A stretch of DNA of 64,000 nt from Mycoplasma zalophidermidis (GCF_018913985.1 NZ_JAHMHK010000001.1:124001-188000), one strand, 5' to 3'. Numbered from the stretch's first letter, positions 1 to 11,576 are shown. Program-made: numbers and translations. Notes: generated from the letters alone by a model not told the origin.

Positions 1-1869
1 TAACATTCTTTCAATAATAAATCCCAAATCTTCATGTATTAATATTAAATCTCTTTGAGCATAGAAAAGGTCACGCTGTTGTCGGATAACATCATCATAA
101 TGAAGAACACTTTTACGCGAATCATAGTTAAAACCTTCAATTTTCTTTTGAGCAGCCACAAAACCTTTAATTAACGATTTAGTGGTTATTTCTGCGTCGC
201 CTTTAGAAGCAAATTGTTCCTTAAATTCTTCATAATTTGCAAAACGCTTCATTAACTGGTCGTCGAGCGATACGTAAAATTTAGATGTTCCTGGGTCACC
301 TTGACGTCCACTACGCCCCCTAAGTTGGTTATCTATACGTCTCGATTCAGCCTTATCTGTACCAATAACATACAAACCGCCTAACTCTTTTGCTTCCGCG
401 CTTAGTTTAATATCAGTACCACGACCAGCCATGTTCGTTGCTATTGTAACCGATTTAACTTGACCTGCATTTGCAATTATTTCAGCCTCAGAAGCATTTT
501 GTTTAGCATTAAGGACTGTATGGGGAATCATAGCATTCAATAGATACTGATGTAATATTTCGGAATCTTCAATTTGAGCAGTACCAACTAATATTGGTTG
601 TCCTTTTTCGTATAATTCTCTAATTTTCTCAGTAACGGCAGCCCATTTACCAGTTGCTGTTGCAAAAATTGAATCAGGTAAATCTTGTCTGATGACTGGT
701 TTGTTTGTTGGGACAACATTTACCCGCATGTTATAGATATCAATAAATTCTTGTTCTTCAGTTTTGGCGGTACCTGTCATACCGCATAGCTTATTGAACA
801 TACGGAAAAAGTTTTGGTATGTAATGGTTGCAAGAGTTTTAGTTTCACTTTCTATTTCTACACCAGCGCAGGCTTGAATTGCTTGTTGTAATCCTTCAGA
901 GTAAGCACGTCCTTCCATAATACGACCTGTAAAAGCATCAACAAGTTCAACCTTACCATCTCTAACGATATATTCGACATTTTCTTTCATTACTTTATGA
1001 GCTCTTAGTGAGTTTTGAATACGGTGTACCATTTCAGAGTTTTCAATATGGTAAAGATTCTCAAATCCGAAATAATTTTTTGCTCTTTGAATACCACTGA
1101 ATGTCAATGAAATAGCTTTTGATTCTTCATCAATTTCATAATCATCTTCAGTTAATGTTCTAACAAATCTATCAGCAAGGAAATAGTCTTGAGTATCTTC
1201 TCCTTCTCCGCCGGAAATAATCAAAGGGGTTTTTGCTTCGTCAATTAAAATCGAGTCAGCTTCGTCAATTAGGCAAAAGTGAAGTCCTCTCTGAACTTTT
1301 TCTTCCATTGAACTCGCCATATTATCTCTTAAATAGTCAAAACCCAATTCAGAGTGAACTGAATAAGTAATATCTGCCGCGTAGGCTCTTCTTTTATCAT
1401 CGGTCTCCATTTGGGCTTTATTGATGCCAACTGTCATACCCAATCAGTTGAATACTTCACCCATTTCGATAGCATCCCGTTCTGAAAGGTATTCGTTAAC
1501 AGTGGAAACAATAGCCCCTTTCCCTTCAAGCGCATTTAAATATACTGGTGCAATCGAAGTAATTGTTTTACCTTCACCAGTTTTCATTTCCGCAACCGAA
1601 GCTAAATCAAGAAGCAATCCTCCTATCATTTGAACATCATAAGGTCTTTTACCAAGAACTCTTTTGGTAGCTTCACGAGAAACAGCAAAAACTTCCGCTC
1701 TCATTGATTCTAAACTTTCTCCATTAGCTAAACGGCTTTTGAATTGCAATGTTTTATTTTTAAGGTCTGCGTCGCTAAGTTTTTGAATTAATGGTTCAAA
1801 AGCATTAATTTTTTTTAAGGTCTTTTCTGCGATACGCATTTCTGTAGATTTAAAGTTAAATAGTTTCAT
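1..1869 (-). CDS. secA: SecA preprotein translocase ATPase (3' end outside window)
   Basis: SecA is the ATP-driven motor that pushes proteins through SecYEG at the membrane. The start of the protein is here; its C-terminal part lies beyond the window edge. Visible motifs are the Walker A segment TGEGKT, the DEAD-type box within LIDEADSILIDEAKTPL, and the helicase motif GRGGRQGDPG. Several in-frame TGA codons read as Trp, for example near 1445. The ATG at 1869 is preferred: it follows a TAAAAT -10 box (1877-1882) by 7 bases with no SD, so the mRNA is probably leaderless. An in-frame GTG at 1875 is possible but less likely. Transcribed alone, upstream of nothing on its strand within 240 bases. 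Confidence 0.97.
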
Positions 1870-2084
1870 ATTCACAATTTTACATCATTAACAATATAAA
1901 TTAAATTTTGATATTAATATTATTACTTAAATTAATTGCTCGATTGTTATGACATGACATTCATTTTTGTTGAATAAATAATAAAACTAGAAAAACTTTT
2001 GCAAAAACTAAATTTTAACTATTGATGTCTGATTTTTAATCGAATATGACAATAATACGATTTACATTTTGGTACGAACCTTGT

Positions 2085-2111
2085 AAAAAAACTCGCTGAT
2101 AAATAGCGAGT
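2085..2111 (-). terminator. Rho-independent terminator after the HAD phosphatase gene
   Basis: A perfect 7-bp stem (ACTCGCT/AGCGAGT, loop GATAAAT) is followed on the minus strand by seven Ts. It ends the gpmI-HAD transcript just downstream of the HAD stop. The rest of the 1870-2116 gap holds only the secA -10 region and AT-rich sequence. Confidence 0.9.
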
Positions 2112-2116
2112 AAAAA

Positions 2117-3001
2117 TTAATAATTAAATTTCTTTCTTTGTTTTTCATTATATGAAATTACTTTATCTAAAATATCTGACTTCATTTTGTCATTTTTAGT
2201 TCTGTAAACGTAATCTATAATAGCTTCGGAAAGGCCGTTTTGGTTACAATCTGAAGTATAAAGGGAAACCTTAGATTTTACGTAATCAGAAGCGTTATCC
2301 ATAGCATAACCATATCCGACTTTTGATAACATAGATAGATCGTTTTTACTATCGCCAATAGCCATAACGTATTTTAATTCTGTATTAAAAATATTGTTGC
2401 ACATTCATTCAACGGCCGACCCTTTTGAAACATCTTTAGCTGTAATTTCAATAAAATCAAACAAGAAAACCATTTCAATATCAAGATTCATTGAATCTAA
2501 TTCTTTATAAATTTGTTCAATACAATGAACCGGTTCCAAAATTTCGATTTTAAAAATGTCTTCAATCTTTGGCATAGGTTCTGAGTCATAATCGAAATCA
2601 TTAAACTCAGATAAAAATTCCTTGGTGTTATTAGAAACGTTATAAATTCCAAACCCGTTTTCGTTGTTTCAAGAAATTCCGCCATTATATTTTTCAACAA
2701 CCGACATTATTTTAGATAGCGCGGAATTTGAAATTGTTTTTTTGTAAAGATATTTTGATTCATGAGTATCATAAATTTCAGCGCCGTTTGAAGTAATTAA
2801 ATATCTAGATTGAAATTCTTTGGCTAAATCCTTCATTTTTTGAAAAAGAGGATTACCTGTGGCTATTACAAATTCAACATCTTCAACTTTTGAGTTAATT
2901 ATTGTTACCCTATTTTCTGCTGTTATGATACGCGTTGGATATTCGTAAATTGTACCATCAACATCACTAAAAACTACTCTTTTAAACTTGTTTTCTATCA
3001 T
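2117..3001 (-). CDS. Cof-type HAD-IIB family sugar-phosphate phosphatase
   Basis: This is a 294-residue HAD-superfamily hydrolase of the Cof/IIB type, which dephosphorylates small sugar phosphates or cofactors in the cytosol. Motif I is FSDVDGT near the N-terminus, with the nucleophile Asp and the acid/base Asp two residues on. Motif IV is IGDSKNDLSML near residue 217, and a cap domain lies between. One TGA is read as Trp before the MCNN segment. It starts 1 base after the gpmI stop (TAA-T-ATG), so it is co-transcribed and probably translationally coupled with gpmI. The exact substrate cannot be read from the sequence. Mycoplasmas typically carry several paralogues of this family. Confidence 0.9.
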
Positions 3002-3002
3002 A

Positions 3003-4493
3003 TTAAATTAAAGGTTTCTCAGTCATTTCTTTTGGAATCTCAATACCCATGTATTTAAGAACTGTTGGTGCTATATTTCCTAATTTACCATCCGACAATT
3101 TAACATTTTTATCGGTGCAAACTAACATGACAGGATTATCTGTATGTTTAGTAGCTGGCCCGCCTTTTTTGTCGATCATTACTTCAGAGTTACCGTGATC
3201 AGCCGTAATAAATAATGTAACATTATTATTGTTAGCTCATTCTAATACTCTGGCTAATTGAGTATCAAGTCATTCAATTGCTTCAATTGTAGCATTTAAT
3301 ACTCCTGTGTGACCAACCATATCTGGATTAGCATAATTCATGATAACTAAATCATTTTCCAGTCCATGTGCTATTAATTGGTTTGTAATTTCTTCAGCAC
3401 TCATCTTAGGGGCTAAATCGTATGTTTTAACCTTTAAAGAATCAACCATTATACGTGATGAATTGTCATATACCACGTCAACACCACCATCCATAAAATA
3501 TGTGACGTGCGAGTACTTTTGAGTTTCAGCTAATCTTAATTGCTTTAATCCAGCATCAGCAATTACGGCGCCAATTGGATTTACAACCTTCATTTCTTCG
3601 ATTGCTACAAGGCTATTAACACCTTCGTATTTCATCATAGATACAAAATTATGTAATTTAACGGAATTAGGACAATTATATTCAAATAAATCCGAACCTA
3701 TAAAGCAGTGAGATAACTGTCTTGCTCTGTCAGGTCTAAAATTGAAGAAAATCACTGAATCGTTTTCTTGAACAAATAACCCTTTTTCACTAGCGGCAGG
3801 AACTAAAAACTCATCAGTAACATTTTTACCATACATACTGTTAACATATTCAATTACGTCAGAAAATTTGTTGTCTGTATTACCTCTTATTGCATCAAAA
3901 TGAAGTTGGATACGGTCAAACATTTTATCTCTATCCATACCATAATAGCGACCTCCAATTGAAGAAATTTTGAATGAATATTCATTGCAAATTTCTTGTA
4001 AATGATTTAAAGAATCAAGTATTGATTTTGGCGCAACATCCCGACCATCGCCAATTGCATGAATAGAAACATTTCGCAATCCTTTCTGATGTGCCAATTC
4101 AATTAAAGCAAATAAATGATCTTCATGTGAGTGGACACCACCATCACTTAATAATCCAACTAAATGCAGAGTCTTACCTGACTTTTTAACATCATCCATT
4201 ACCTTATTTAAAACACTGTTATTATTAAAATCGCCAGTTTTTATCGCATGATTGATTAAGCTTAAACCAGTATATACAACTCTACCTGCGCCAATATTTA
4301 AATGGCCAACTTCTGAATTACCCATTTGCCCTGCTGGCAAACCCACAAATTCACCCGAGGCTTGAATTAGGGAATGAGGATATTTATTTAAAAATTTATC
4401 TAAGGTTGGAGTTTTAGCTAAGTCGAAGGCATTACCTTCGTATTTTTTTCCTAATCCCAACCCGTCTATTACTATTAATACTGTCTTTGTCAT
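3003..4493 (-). CDS. gpmI: 2,3-bisphosphoglycerate-independent phosphoglycerate mutase
   Basis: GpmI interconverts 3- and 2-phosphoglycerate in lower glycolysis, the main ATP route of fermentative mycoplasmas. The 496 residues fit the family (about 500). The phosphorylated Ser sits in [10 protein letters not shown]. Mn ligands lie in the N-terminal IDGLG segment, in MDRDKMFDR, and in the C-terminal ADHGNSE and KHTDNPV segments. TGA codons near 3270 and 3240 are Trp. An SD, AAGGAGAA, stands 4 bases before the ATG. It is the first gene of a two-gene transcript with the HAD phosphatase. Confidence 0.97.
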
Positions 4494-4663
4494 TATTCTC
4501 CTTATTTTTTATTTATTAATAACATTTTAATATTTTTTACATATTTATTCCACATATTTATTTTGCACACTAAAATAAGGTGGTATTTATATCATTTTTT
4601 TGATTGTTTTAACTTTGCCAAAAAAATATTTTTAATAATTTAGGACATATTAAATTAATATTA

Positions 4664-4695
4664 ATATAATTAAATAACTATATGGGGGGTGAAAA
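4664..4695 (+). promoter_or_regulatory. dnaX promoter and G-rich ribosome binding site
   Basis: A TATAAT hexamer at 4665-4670 lies 24 bases before the dnaX ATG, without a good -35 box. A run of six Gs (4684-4689) acts as the SD and fits the ATG at 4695 better than the in-frame GTG at 4689, which lies inside the G run. This promoter probably serves the whole dnaX-to-rsmI run. The divergent gap 4494-4663 is AT-rich and shows nothing else. Confidence 0.6.
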
Positions 4696-6554
4696 TGGTT
4701 TACAAGGCATTATATCGTAAATATAGACCAAGAACTTTTAGTGAAGTTAAAGGTCAAGATCATATTGTTCAAACACTTAGAAATATAATTTTAAATCACA
4801 AGGTTAGCCATGCGTATCTATTTGCGGGACCAAGAGGTGTTGGTAAAACATCGGTTGCTAAAATCTTTGCAGCAACATTAAATTGTGGACATGGTAATGA
4901 TTTAACGCAAATTTGCGATATTTGCCTTAACAAAATTGACCGAAATTTCGACATCATTGAAATGGATGCTGCGTCAAATAATGGCGTGAAAGAAATTAGA
5001 GACCTAAGAGATAAAATCCAAAACTCACCTGCACACGGGAAATATAAAGTTTATATAGTTGATGAAGTTCATATGTTGTCCAAAGGGGCGTTTAATGCCT
5101 TATTGAAAACACTTGAAGAACCACCTGCACATGCTATATTTATCTTGGCTACTACCGATCCTCAAAAAATTCCTTTGACAATTTTGTCTAGAGTTCAAAG
5201 ATACAACTTTAGAAAAATTCCTACAAATGTTATTACAGAACAATTACAACACGTTTTGGCCGATGAAAACGTAGGATTTGAACCTAGCGCGCTAAACTAC
5301 ATAGCTAGACTAGCGACTGGTGGAATGAGAGATGCTTTATCAATTGCTGATCAAGCATTGGCTTATGGTAATGGTAATATTCATTTAGACGATATAGTTT
5401 TTGCATTCGGTATTTCTTCTAACGAGAATCTAATAAATATAATAAATCTTCTTTATGAAGGTAACATTAAAGAAGTTTTACTTATTTTTGAATCATTGAA
5501 ATTAGGCGGGTTAGATTCTAACCAATTTGTATTGGGTCTTATAAACACTTTTAAGGATTTCATTATTTATGAAAAAACTGGCGACATTAAATTGTTGGAA
5601 TTACTAAATGAACAAGAATTGAATGAATTGGATATTGATCTGGATTTCGCATTAGAAAAATCAGAATTACTATATAAACTATATAAAGATTTAATGTATG
5701 CTGACTCTCCATTTCAATTAATTGAATTAAATCTTTTAAAAATGTCTAATGATACTTTAGAAACGCTTAAAAAAGCAAAAGAACAAACATCTAATATTGA
5801 AAGAAAAGCTAATGATAATTTGCAAAAACAAGGAGTTGAAATGATTGCACCTGTAAAGAATAAAGATAGACAAGAAGACACCATAAAAACCGCATTGGAA
5901 GAGAGCTGTGAAATGATTTTAGAAACCAATGATGAGCTGGGCGACACACAAACTATAAATAATGATATTTTGAATTCTGCAAATGATTTTGATTTTGATG
6001 ACGATGGTCTAATCACTACTTCAGAAATCACATTGGATGATGAATTAATAAAACCTAATGATATTATTGTGCCTAATTTTTCAAGAAATTATGCTTCAAA
6101 AACATCGTTTGAAACTACTCTAACAGATGACGAATTAAAAAACCTATTGTTACTTTCAGATATGAGCTTTATAAAACAGTTAAATGACAGCATTGATGTT
6201 TTAAAGAAATTATCTATCGATAAAGTGTATGACCCATATATAGAGGTTTTGAGCGACCTTACAATTCTAGCTGCTAACGATAACTTCATGTTGTTAAATA
6301 CAAACGATGCCACAAAACTTAATTATTTAAACGATGTTTCACACGATTATAATTTCCAGGAATTTATTAAAAAATATTTAAATTCCCATAAACATATATT
6401 TTTAATTAAAGATAGAACAAGATATAAAGACGTATCAAAAGCTTTAATCAAAGAAATTAACGAAGGAATCACAACAAAACCAATTCCTTTAAAACCAATA
6501 AAAATTAATAAAGCTCAAACACCAACAAGTTTACTGTTTGAAACACTAAAATAA
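4695..6554 (+). CDS. dnaX: DNA polymerase III subunit gamma/tau
   Basis: DnaX is the ATPase of the clamp loader that places the beta sliding clamp on DNA. The Walker A motif is GPRGVGKTS, followed by the zinc module region NCGHGNDLTQICDIC, the DEVH-type Walker B (VDEVHML) and the SRVQ arginine-finger region. Only three of the usual four zinc-module cysteines are visible; the fourth position is Lys. The C-terminal third is acidic, low in similarity and presumably binds the polymerase, as in other tau subunits. The 619 residues are normal. It heads an operon that also holds the delta' gene holB and recR. Confidence 0.97.
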   Translation: MVYKALYRKYRPRTFSEVKGQDHIVQTLRNIILNHKVSHAYLFAGPRGVGKTSVAKIFAATLNCGHGNDLTQICDICLNKIDRNFDIIEMDAASNNGVKEIRDLRDKIQNSPAHGKYKVYIVDEVHMLSKGAFNALLKTLEEPPAHAIFILATTDPQKIPLTILSRVQRYNFRKIPTNVITEQLQHVLADENVGFEPSALNYIARLATGGMRDALSIADQALAYGNGNIHLDDIVFAFGISSNENLINIINLLYEGNIKEVLLIFESLKLGGLDSNQFVLGLINTFKDFIIYEKTGDIKLLELLNEQELNELDIDLDFALEKSELLYKLYKDLMYADSPFQLIELNLLKMSNDTLETLKKAKEQTSNIERKANDNLQKQGVEMIAPVKNKDRQEDTIKTALEESCEMILETNDELGDTQTINNDILNSANDFDFDDDGLITTSEITLDDELIKPNDIIVPNFSRNYASKTSFETTLTDDELKNLLLLSDMSFIKQLNDSIDVLKKLSIDKVYDPYIEVLSDLTILAANDNFMLLNTNDATKLNYLNDVSHDYNFQEFIKKYLNSHKHIFLIKDRTRYKDVSKALIKEINEGITTKPIPLKPIKINKAQTPTSLLFETLK

Positions 6555-6565
6555 AGGAGGTCAAT

Positions 6566-6856
6566 ATGGACCAAGGAATGTTAAGAAAAATGCAAAAATT
6601 GCAAAAAGAATTAGAACAAAAAACTGAAGAATTTATGGAATTAACTTTTAGTGAAGAAAAATATGGTCTGGAAGTTATTGCGACTGGAGCTAAAAAAATT
6701 GTTTCTATCAAAATTAAAGATCAAGATTTATTAGACCCTGAGGATGCTCAAACATTAGAAGATTTAATGACATTAGTTATTAATCAATTATTTACCAAAA
6801 TTGATGATGAGCAGGAAAAATTGATGCCACATATGCCTAATGGCTTTAGTTTCTAA
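6566..6856 (+). CDS. YbaB/EbfC family nucleoid-associated protein
   Basis: This is a 96-residue homodimeric DNA-binding protein of the YbaB/EbfC family. It starts MDQGMLRKMQKLQ with an amphipathic N-terminal helix, followed by the VIATGAKKIVSIKI beta segment and ending in a Pro/Gly-rich tail (MPHMPNGFSF), all typical. A strong SD (AAAGGAGG) is 5 bases before the ATG. Its location between dnaX and recR is the conserved Firmicutes order and suggests a role in recombination or nucleoid structure. Its stop overlaps the recR start by one base (TAATG). Confidence 0.93.
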   Translation: MDQGMLRKMQKLQKELEQKTEEFMELTFSEEKYGLEVIATGAKKIVSIKIKDQDLLDPEDAQTLEDLMTLVINQLFTKIDDEQEKLMPHMPNGFSF

Positions 6857-7440
6857 TGAAAATAGATACACTTGAAAAAGCTAATGAAGTTTTTAAAAAA
6901 ATACCCGGAATAAGTAAAAAACTAGCCGAAAAAATAAGTACATTTATTTTGAATCAAAGTACTGATTTTTCAGTTGAATTAGTAAATGCAATTCAAGATA
7001 TCAAAGACAATATTGTTTATTGTTCCCAGTGTAACTTCATTCGTGAAAATAATAAATGTCTAAATTGTGATGATCCTTTGAAAATGAATTCATTAATGAT
7101 AGTCGAAAGTATTACTACCTTAATTAAAATTGACGAAATGGGTATCTTTTTTGGTTTTTATTTTGTTTTACCAGAATTGTTGAGTGTTAAACAAAAAAAT
7201 GATTACAAATATGAATATCAACAACTTTTTGAATTTATTGGTAACCACAATTTTGACGAAATAATGATAGTTCTTTCTCCTTCATTAGAAGGTGAAATGA
7301 CTACAGCTCATTTACAAAAATTGTTACAAAAAAGAGGCATAAAAGCAACAAGAGCAGCAATTGGAATGCCAATGGGTTCAAATCTTGAATATCTTGACCC
7401 ATTCACAATAAAACAAGCTATAAAAAACAGAAATATTTAG
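6856..7440 (+). CDS. recR: Recombination mediator protein RecR
   Basis: RecR works with RecO to load RecA on gapped DNA. The N-terminal helix-hairpin-helix is seen in KIPGISKKLAEKI. The C4 zinc finger is CSQCNFIRENNKCLNC, and the Toprim part includes LSPSLEGEMT and a C-terminal IGMPMGSNLEYLD typical of the family. The 194 residues are close to the usual 198. Translation is coupled to ybaB by a TAATG overlap. RecU, another recombination factor, is also in this window at 40218-40736. Confidence 0.96.
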   Translation: MKIDTLEKANEVFKKIPGISKKLAEKISTFILNQSTDFSVELVNAIQDIKDNIVYCSQCNFIRENNKCLNCDDPLKMNSLMIVESITTLIKIDEMGIFFGFYFVLPELLSVKQKNDYKYEYQQLFEFIGNHNFDEIMIVLSPSLEGEMTTAHLQKLLQKRGIKATRAAIGMPMGSNLEYLDPFTIKQAIKNRNI

Positions 7441-7449
7441 GGGAGACAT

Positions 7450-8121
7450 ATGTTTATAACATTTGAAGGGCCTGACGCCAGTGGCAAAACCACAATAATC
7501 AATAAATTAGTTGAATACTTAACTTTAAGATTTCCTAATTTAAAATACCTGACAACTAGAGAACCAGGTGGTAAAGATTTGGTGGAAGCAGAAAAAATTA
7601 GACAAATAATTTTAGATAAAAAATCAGTATTAAGTCCTGTTGCAGAGGCAATGTTATATTCTACCAGTCGTAGAATTCACTTAGAAAGAGTTATTTGACC
7701 AGCATTAAAAGAAAATAAGCTTGTTTTGTGTGATAGATATGTAGATAGTTTTTATGCATATCAAGGATTTGCAAGAGGCCTAGGCATTGATTATGTTAAA
7801 ACAATGACTAATCTAATTATTGATGATACCATGCCCGAAATCACTATTTTCTTAAATATAACCCCTAATGATTCTAAATTAAGAATGAACCAATTGCGTT
7901 TAGTGGAAGAACACGATCGTTTGGACAATGAGACAGATTTATTTAGACAAAAAGTTTACGAAGGATATTGAAAGTTAATTAATCAAGACCCCGAAAGATT
8001 TATAATTATTGACGCAAATAAATCCATTAGCAATGTACTTGATGAATTAATTAATAAATTATTTAGTAATAATAGATTCAGCGAATGAATAAAAGAGTCG
8101 GTTGAAAATGTTAGCCAGTAA
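7450..8121 (+). CDS. tmk: Thymidylate kinase
   Basis: Tmk phosphorylates dTMP to dTDP, needed for DNA synthesis. The P-loop is [10 protein letters not shown], the DRY-like motif is CDRYVDS, and the lid region follows NDSKLRM. The gene contains three in-frame TGA codons (Trp) and ends with TAA at 8119-8121, giving 223 residues, slightly above the usual 205-215. The SD is GGGGAG (7440-7445). The last 14 bases overlap the holB start. The neighbours recR and holB place it in the common tmk-holB replication cluster. Confidence 0.96.
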
Positions 8122-9028
8122 TTTAACAAAAATTATTGATTCTTCTATTAAATGCAAAAAAATAAATCACTGTTATTTATTAAAAACAACTAAAGGCGTA
8201 AATCTAGACGATAATATTATTTATATGATTAACTCATTTACTGGGTTAAACATTAAAAATTTAGATCAATCTTCTTTGCCATCAAATATTATTCTTGCTG
8301 ATGCATCAAAATCGCAAGGAGAAGGATTAAAAAAAGATAATATTGTGGATATCTTTGAACAAAGTAATTTTTCTAATTTTCTTGAGAATGGATTGAAAAT
8401 AATAGTTTTTAAAAATATTGATTTGGCATCACATCAAGCTTTAAACGCCCTATTGAAAACAATTGAAGAACCTGCAAATGATGTGGTATTTATTTTGACA
8501 ACCCAAAATATTAATCAGGTTCTAACGACTATCAAATCACGTTCCTTTATCATAAATATAAATAAACAAAAAAAGGCTGTGTTGGAAGATGAAATTTCAA
8601 ATCTCGGATTTGATAAAGACCAAGCCTGACTTTTAGCGAATGTTGTGTCTGATATATCACTAATCTTAGAGAATAAACAGTTATATGAATTCTCTAAGAT
8701 TAATGATTTACTGACTGCTTTTGTTAAGTCGTTTAAAGATAAAATTTCGCTAATTATCTTATTAACAAAATTAAACAAACGTGAATATCACGATGATTTA
8801 GTTTTTCTAATCGAATGCTTAAAATTTATACTAACTTGATCATGAATGCCGCTTGATTTTCTCCCTAAGAAATTTCGATCATTTGCTAAAAAAATTGCTG
8901 ATGCAAAATTCAATTACAAAAAATGTTTCTTAGTTATAGACAAGTTCTTAAATTCGGTCGGAACTAACGATAATTTATTTTTACAGACGGAAACAATGTT
9001 CGTATACATGTTGGAGTGTTATGAGTAA
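8108..9028 (+). CDS. holB: DNA polymerase III subunit delta'
   Basis: HolB is the stator subunit of the clamp loader, partner of DnaX. The region HQALNALLKTIEEPANDVVFILTTQ matches the AAA+ core of delta', here without a Walker A P-loop as is usual for this subunit. The SRC-equivalent motif is IKSRSF. The 306-residue protein is read through three TGA Trp codons (8627, 8837 and 8843). The ATG at 8108 is chosen; an in-frame TTG at 8102 is less likely. It overlaps tmk by 14 bases and rsmI by 8, so it is tightly coupled. Confidence 0.93.
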
Positions 9029-9743
9029 AATTTATATTATTGGAACACCAATTGGTAATTTAAAGGACATAACTTTGAGAGCATTGGAAACATTAAAAAT
9101 TTGCGATGCAATCGCTTGCGAAGACACTCGCGTAAGTGGCAAATTATTATCATATTACGGGATTGATAAAAAATTAATTTCTTATAGCAAAATAAACGAA
9201 AAGAAAACGGCTGAATACCTTATTGAAATGTGCTTAAGTGAAGAAATTAATTTAGGTTTAGTTTCAGACGCAGGAATGCCAATGGTCAGTGATCCAGGTT
9301 TTGAATTAATTTCGCTTGCTAGAAAAAATGACATCAGTATTGAATTAATACCGGGCGTCAATGCTGCAATATCAGCATTTGCTTTAAGCGGACTATCATC
9401 CACATTTGTTTTTCATGGATTTCCTAAAGAAAAAAAAGGACAAAGACAAAACCAACTTGAATCATTATCGTCTGATTTTTCACATATTTTTTATGTTTCT
9501 CCACATAAATTAAATAATTTTCTGGATGATTTAGAAATAATATGAGCAAATAAAATACAAATTTTTATCGCTAGAGAATTGACTAAAATACATGAAACTC
9601 AGTACTTTGGGAATATAAGAGATATAAGAACTCAACTGGATAATACAAGTCAAAAAGGTGAATTTACTATTGTTATAAAACCTGTTGAATCTAAAAAAAT
9701 AAAAATAAATAAATACGCAGAATTTTCAAAAGTCAAGAACTAG
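9021..9743 (+). CDS. rsmI: 16S rRNA (cytidine(1402)-2'-O)-methyltransferase
   Basis: RsmI adds the 2'-O-methyl group to C1402 of 16S rRNA using S-adenosylmethionine, which tunes decoding at the P site. The tetrapyrrole-methylase fold is clear from IGTPIGNLKDITLRAL at the N-terminus, CEDTRVSGKLL, and the SAM-binding LVSDAGMPMVSDPG. A TGA at 9543-9545 is Trp, and the frame ends at TAG 9741-9743 for 240 residues; the C-terminal domain is shorter than in E. coli. It is the last gene of the dnaX run, and its start overlaps holB. Confidence 0.95.
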
Positions 9744-9800
9744 AAATTATTAGTTTTTGATTTTATTATTTAATTTTAAATATTATATTAATGTTTAGTA

Positions 9801-9857
9801 TATAATACCCACAACTAGAAACTTTAAAATTCAATTAAATAATTTAACAAAATGGAG
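9801..9857 (+). promoter_or_regulatory. Promoter and SD of the RNase J-like gene
   Basis: A TATAAT hexamer at 9801-9806 lies 56 bases upstream of the ATG, and an SD, GGAGG, at 9853-9857 precedes it by 5 bases. No convincing -35 box is visible. Confidence 0.55.
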
Positions 9858-9862
9858 GATAT

Positions 9863-11512
9863 ATGAATCATATTAATATTTTTGCATTAGGCGGTTTAGA
9901 TGAGAATGGTAAAAACTGTTACGTTTTAGAATATAACGAAAAAATCTATATCATTAATGCCGGAACTAAAGTTCCTATCAATTCACAAAACGGAGTTGAC
10001 ACATTAATTCCTGATTTTTCTTATCTTGAAAAAAATAAAGACAAAATAGTTGGGGTGTTTGTAACCGATGTTAAAAACGAAACTTTTTCAGCATTACCTT
10101 GATTATTAATGCATATACCAAATCTAAATATCTACACGTCACCATTTAATAAAATAATGATAGCGGATCGTCTTTCGAAATATAAAATCATGAACAAAGA
10201 TTATAAGATAATTTCTTTAAGTAAGATGGCTAAATTGGGTGAAATTTTTGTCCAACCAATTGAGCTTGCTGGTTCAATGCCCGGACATATTGGTTTTGAT
10301 TTTATTACTCCAGACGGTGATGTGTTATTTATGTTTAACTTCGTTGAAGGTAATTTAGGTATTTATGGAAAACTGGATTTTCAACATTTAAAAACAGGCT
10401 TTACAAAACGCAAATTAATTGCTTTAGTTGTTGATTCTGGTCGCGCAAACTATTCAGGAAAAGCAGTAGATAAAATCAACCTTCCTGAATCAATTAAAGA
10501 TGTTTTTATGAGTGCAAAGGAAAATGAAAGAATAATTATTGGTGCCTATGACGAAGAAATGGTTTCAATACATCAAATACTAGAACTGGCAATAAAAACT
10601 AATCGTCCAATAATTACTTATGGCAAGACATATGGACAATTATTCTATCTAATGCAAAAGGAAAATCCTAATTTAAAATTACCGGAACAAATAGATTACA
10701 AAATGGCTAATAAATCAGACAATGCAGTTGTTTTGGTCACTGGAGCCATCGAACGTCTTTACTCAAGATTTTTAAGAATTACTGATAATAATGATGTTTT
10801 CTTAAAATTAAAACCAACTGATAATGTAATTATGATTGCACCCCCAATAGCTGGTCTTGAAAGTATTGCAGCAGTATCATTAGATGATATTGCTAGAATT
10901 ACACCTAAAATTTCTGATGTTTCGAATAAAGAATTCTATCGTCACCGCCCAGCAAGACAGGATTTAATTGATTTAGTTAAAACTTTGCAACCCCAATATG
11001 TTATTCCAGTTCAAGGACTTTACCGTTATTTATCAGAGGCTGCTAAATGTATTAGTAAAGAAGCTAAAATCAAACCACAAAATTGTATATTATTACAAAA
11101 TGGAAAGATAGCTCACTTTATCAATGGCAAATTATCAAGTACCAAAGGCAAAATTAAAGGTATCGGCGATGTTATTATTGATGGTTTTGGAATTGGAGAT
11201 ATTAGTACCGAAGTTATAGCAGAGCGTGAAATTTTAGGCCGTGATGGAGCAATAATAATTACATCGACTTATAATTCGAACACTAAAAAATTAACAGGAC
11301 GTACACAAATTAACATCATCGGAGCAATCTCAAAAGAAGATAAAAAAGAAGCTGAAGAATTAATTATTTCAACAATTGTAAGTCTTTTAGAAACAGAAGA
11401 ATTTGAAGGGTTGAAAGATTTTCAAAATCGTGCTCGTCATGTGATTAGAAAAAGAATTTTCAAAACATTTAATAAAGAACCAATGATTATCGTTTCTTTA
11501 AACCAAAATTAA
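9863..11512 (+). CDS. RNase J family protein, catalytic site apparently lost
   Basis: The 549-residue protein aligns with RNase J along its length: GLDENGKNCYVLEY at the start, the beta-CASP region, a C-terminal domain ending in RHVIRKRIFKTF. RNase J is an endo- and 5'-3' exoribonuclease for mRNA decay. Every signature metal ligand seems replaced. The HxHxDH motif reads TDVKNETF, the motif II His region is GSMPGH, the GDF aspartate is FNF, and the C-terminal HGEYRHL motif is QGLYRYL. It is therefore likely a non-catalytic partner subunit of an active RNase J elsewhere. One TGA (10100) is Trp. The gene is intact and has its own promoter and terminator. Confidence 0.85.
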
Positions 11513-11540
11513 AAATAGGGTCATAAAACTCTATTTTTTA
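11511..11540 (+). terminator. Terminator of the RNase J-like gene
   Basis: An 11-bp stem (AAAAATAGGGT paired with ACTCTATTTTT, one G-T) with a 6-base loop ends in a T run and begins within the stop codon. Confidence 0.88.
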
Positions 11541-11576
11541 ATTATTTAAAACGAATTAGATTTGTTTAATCTTTAC

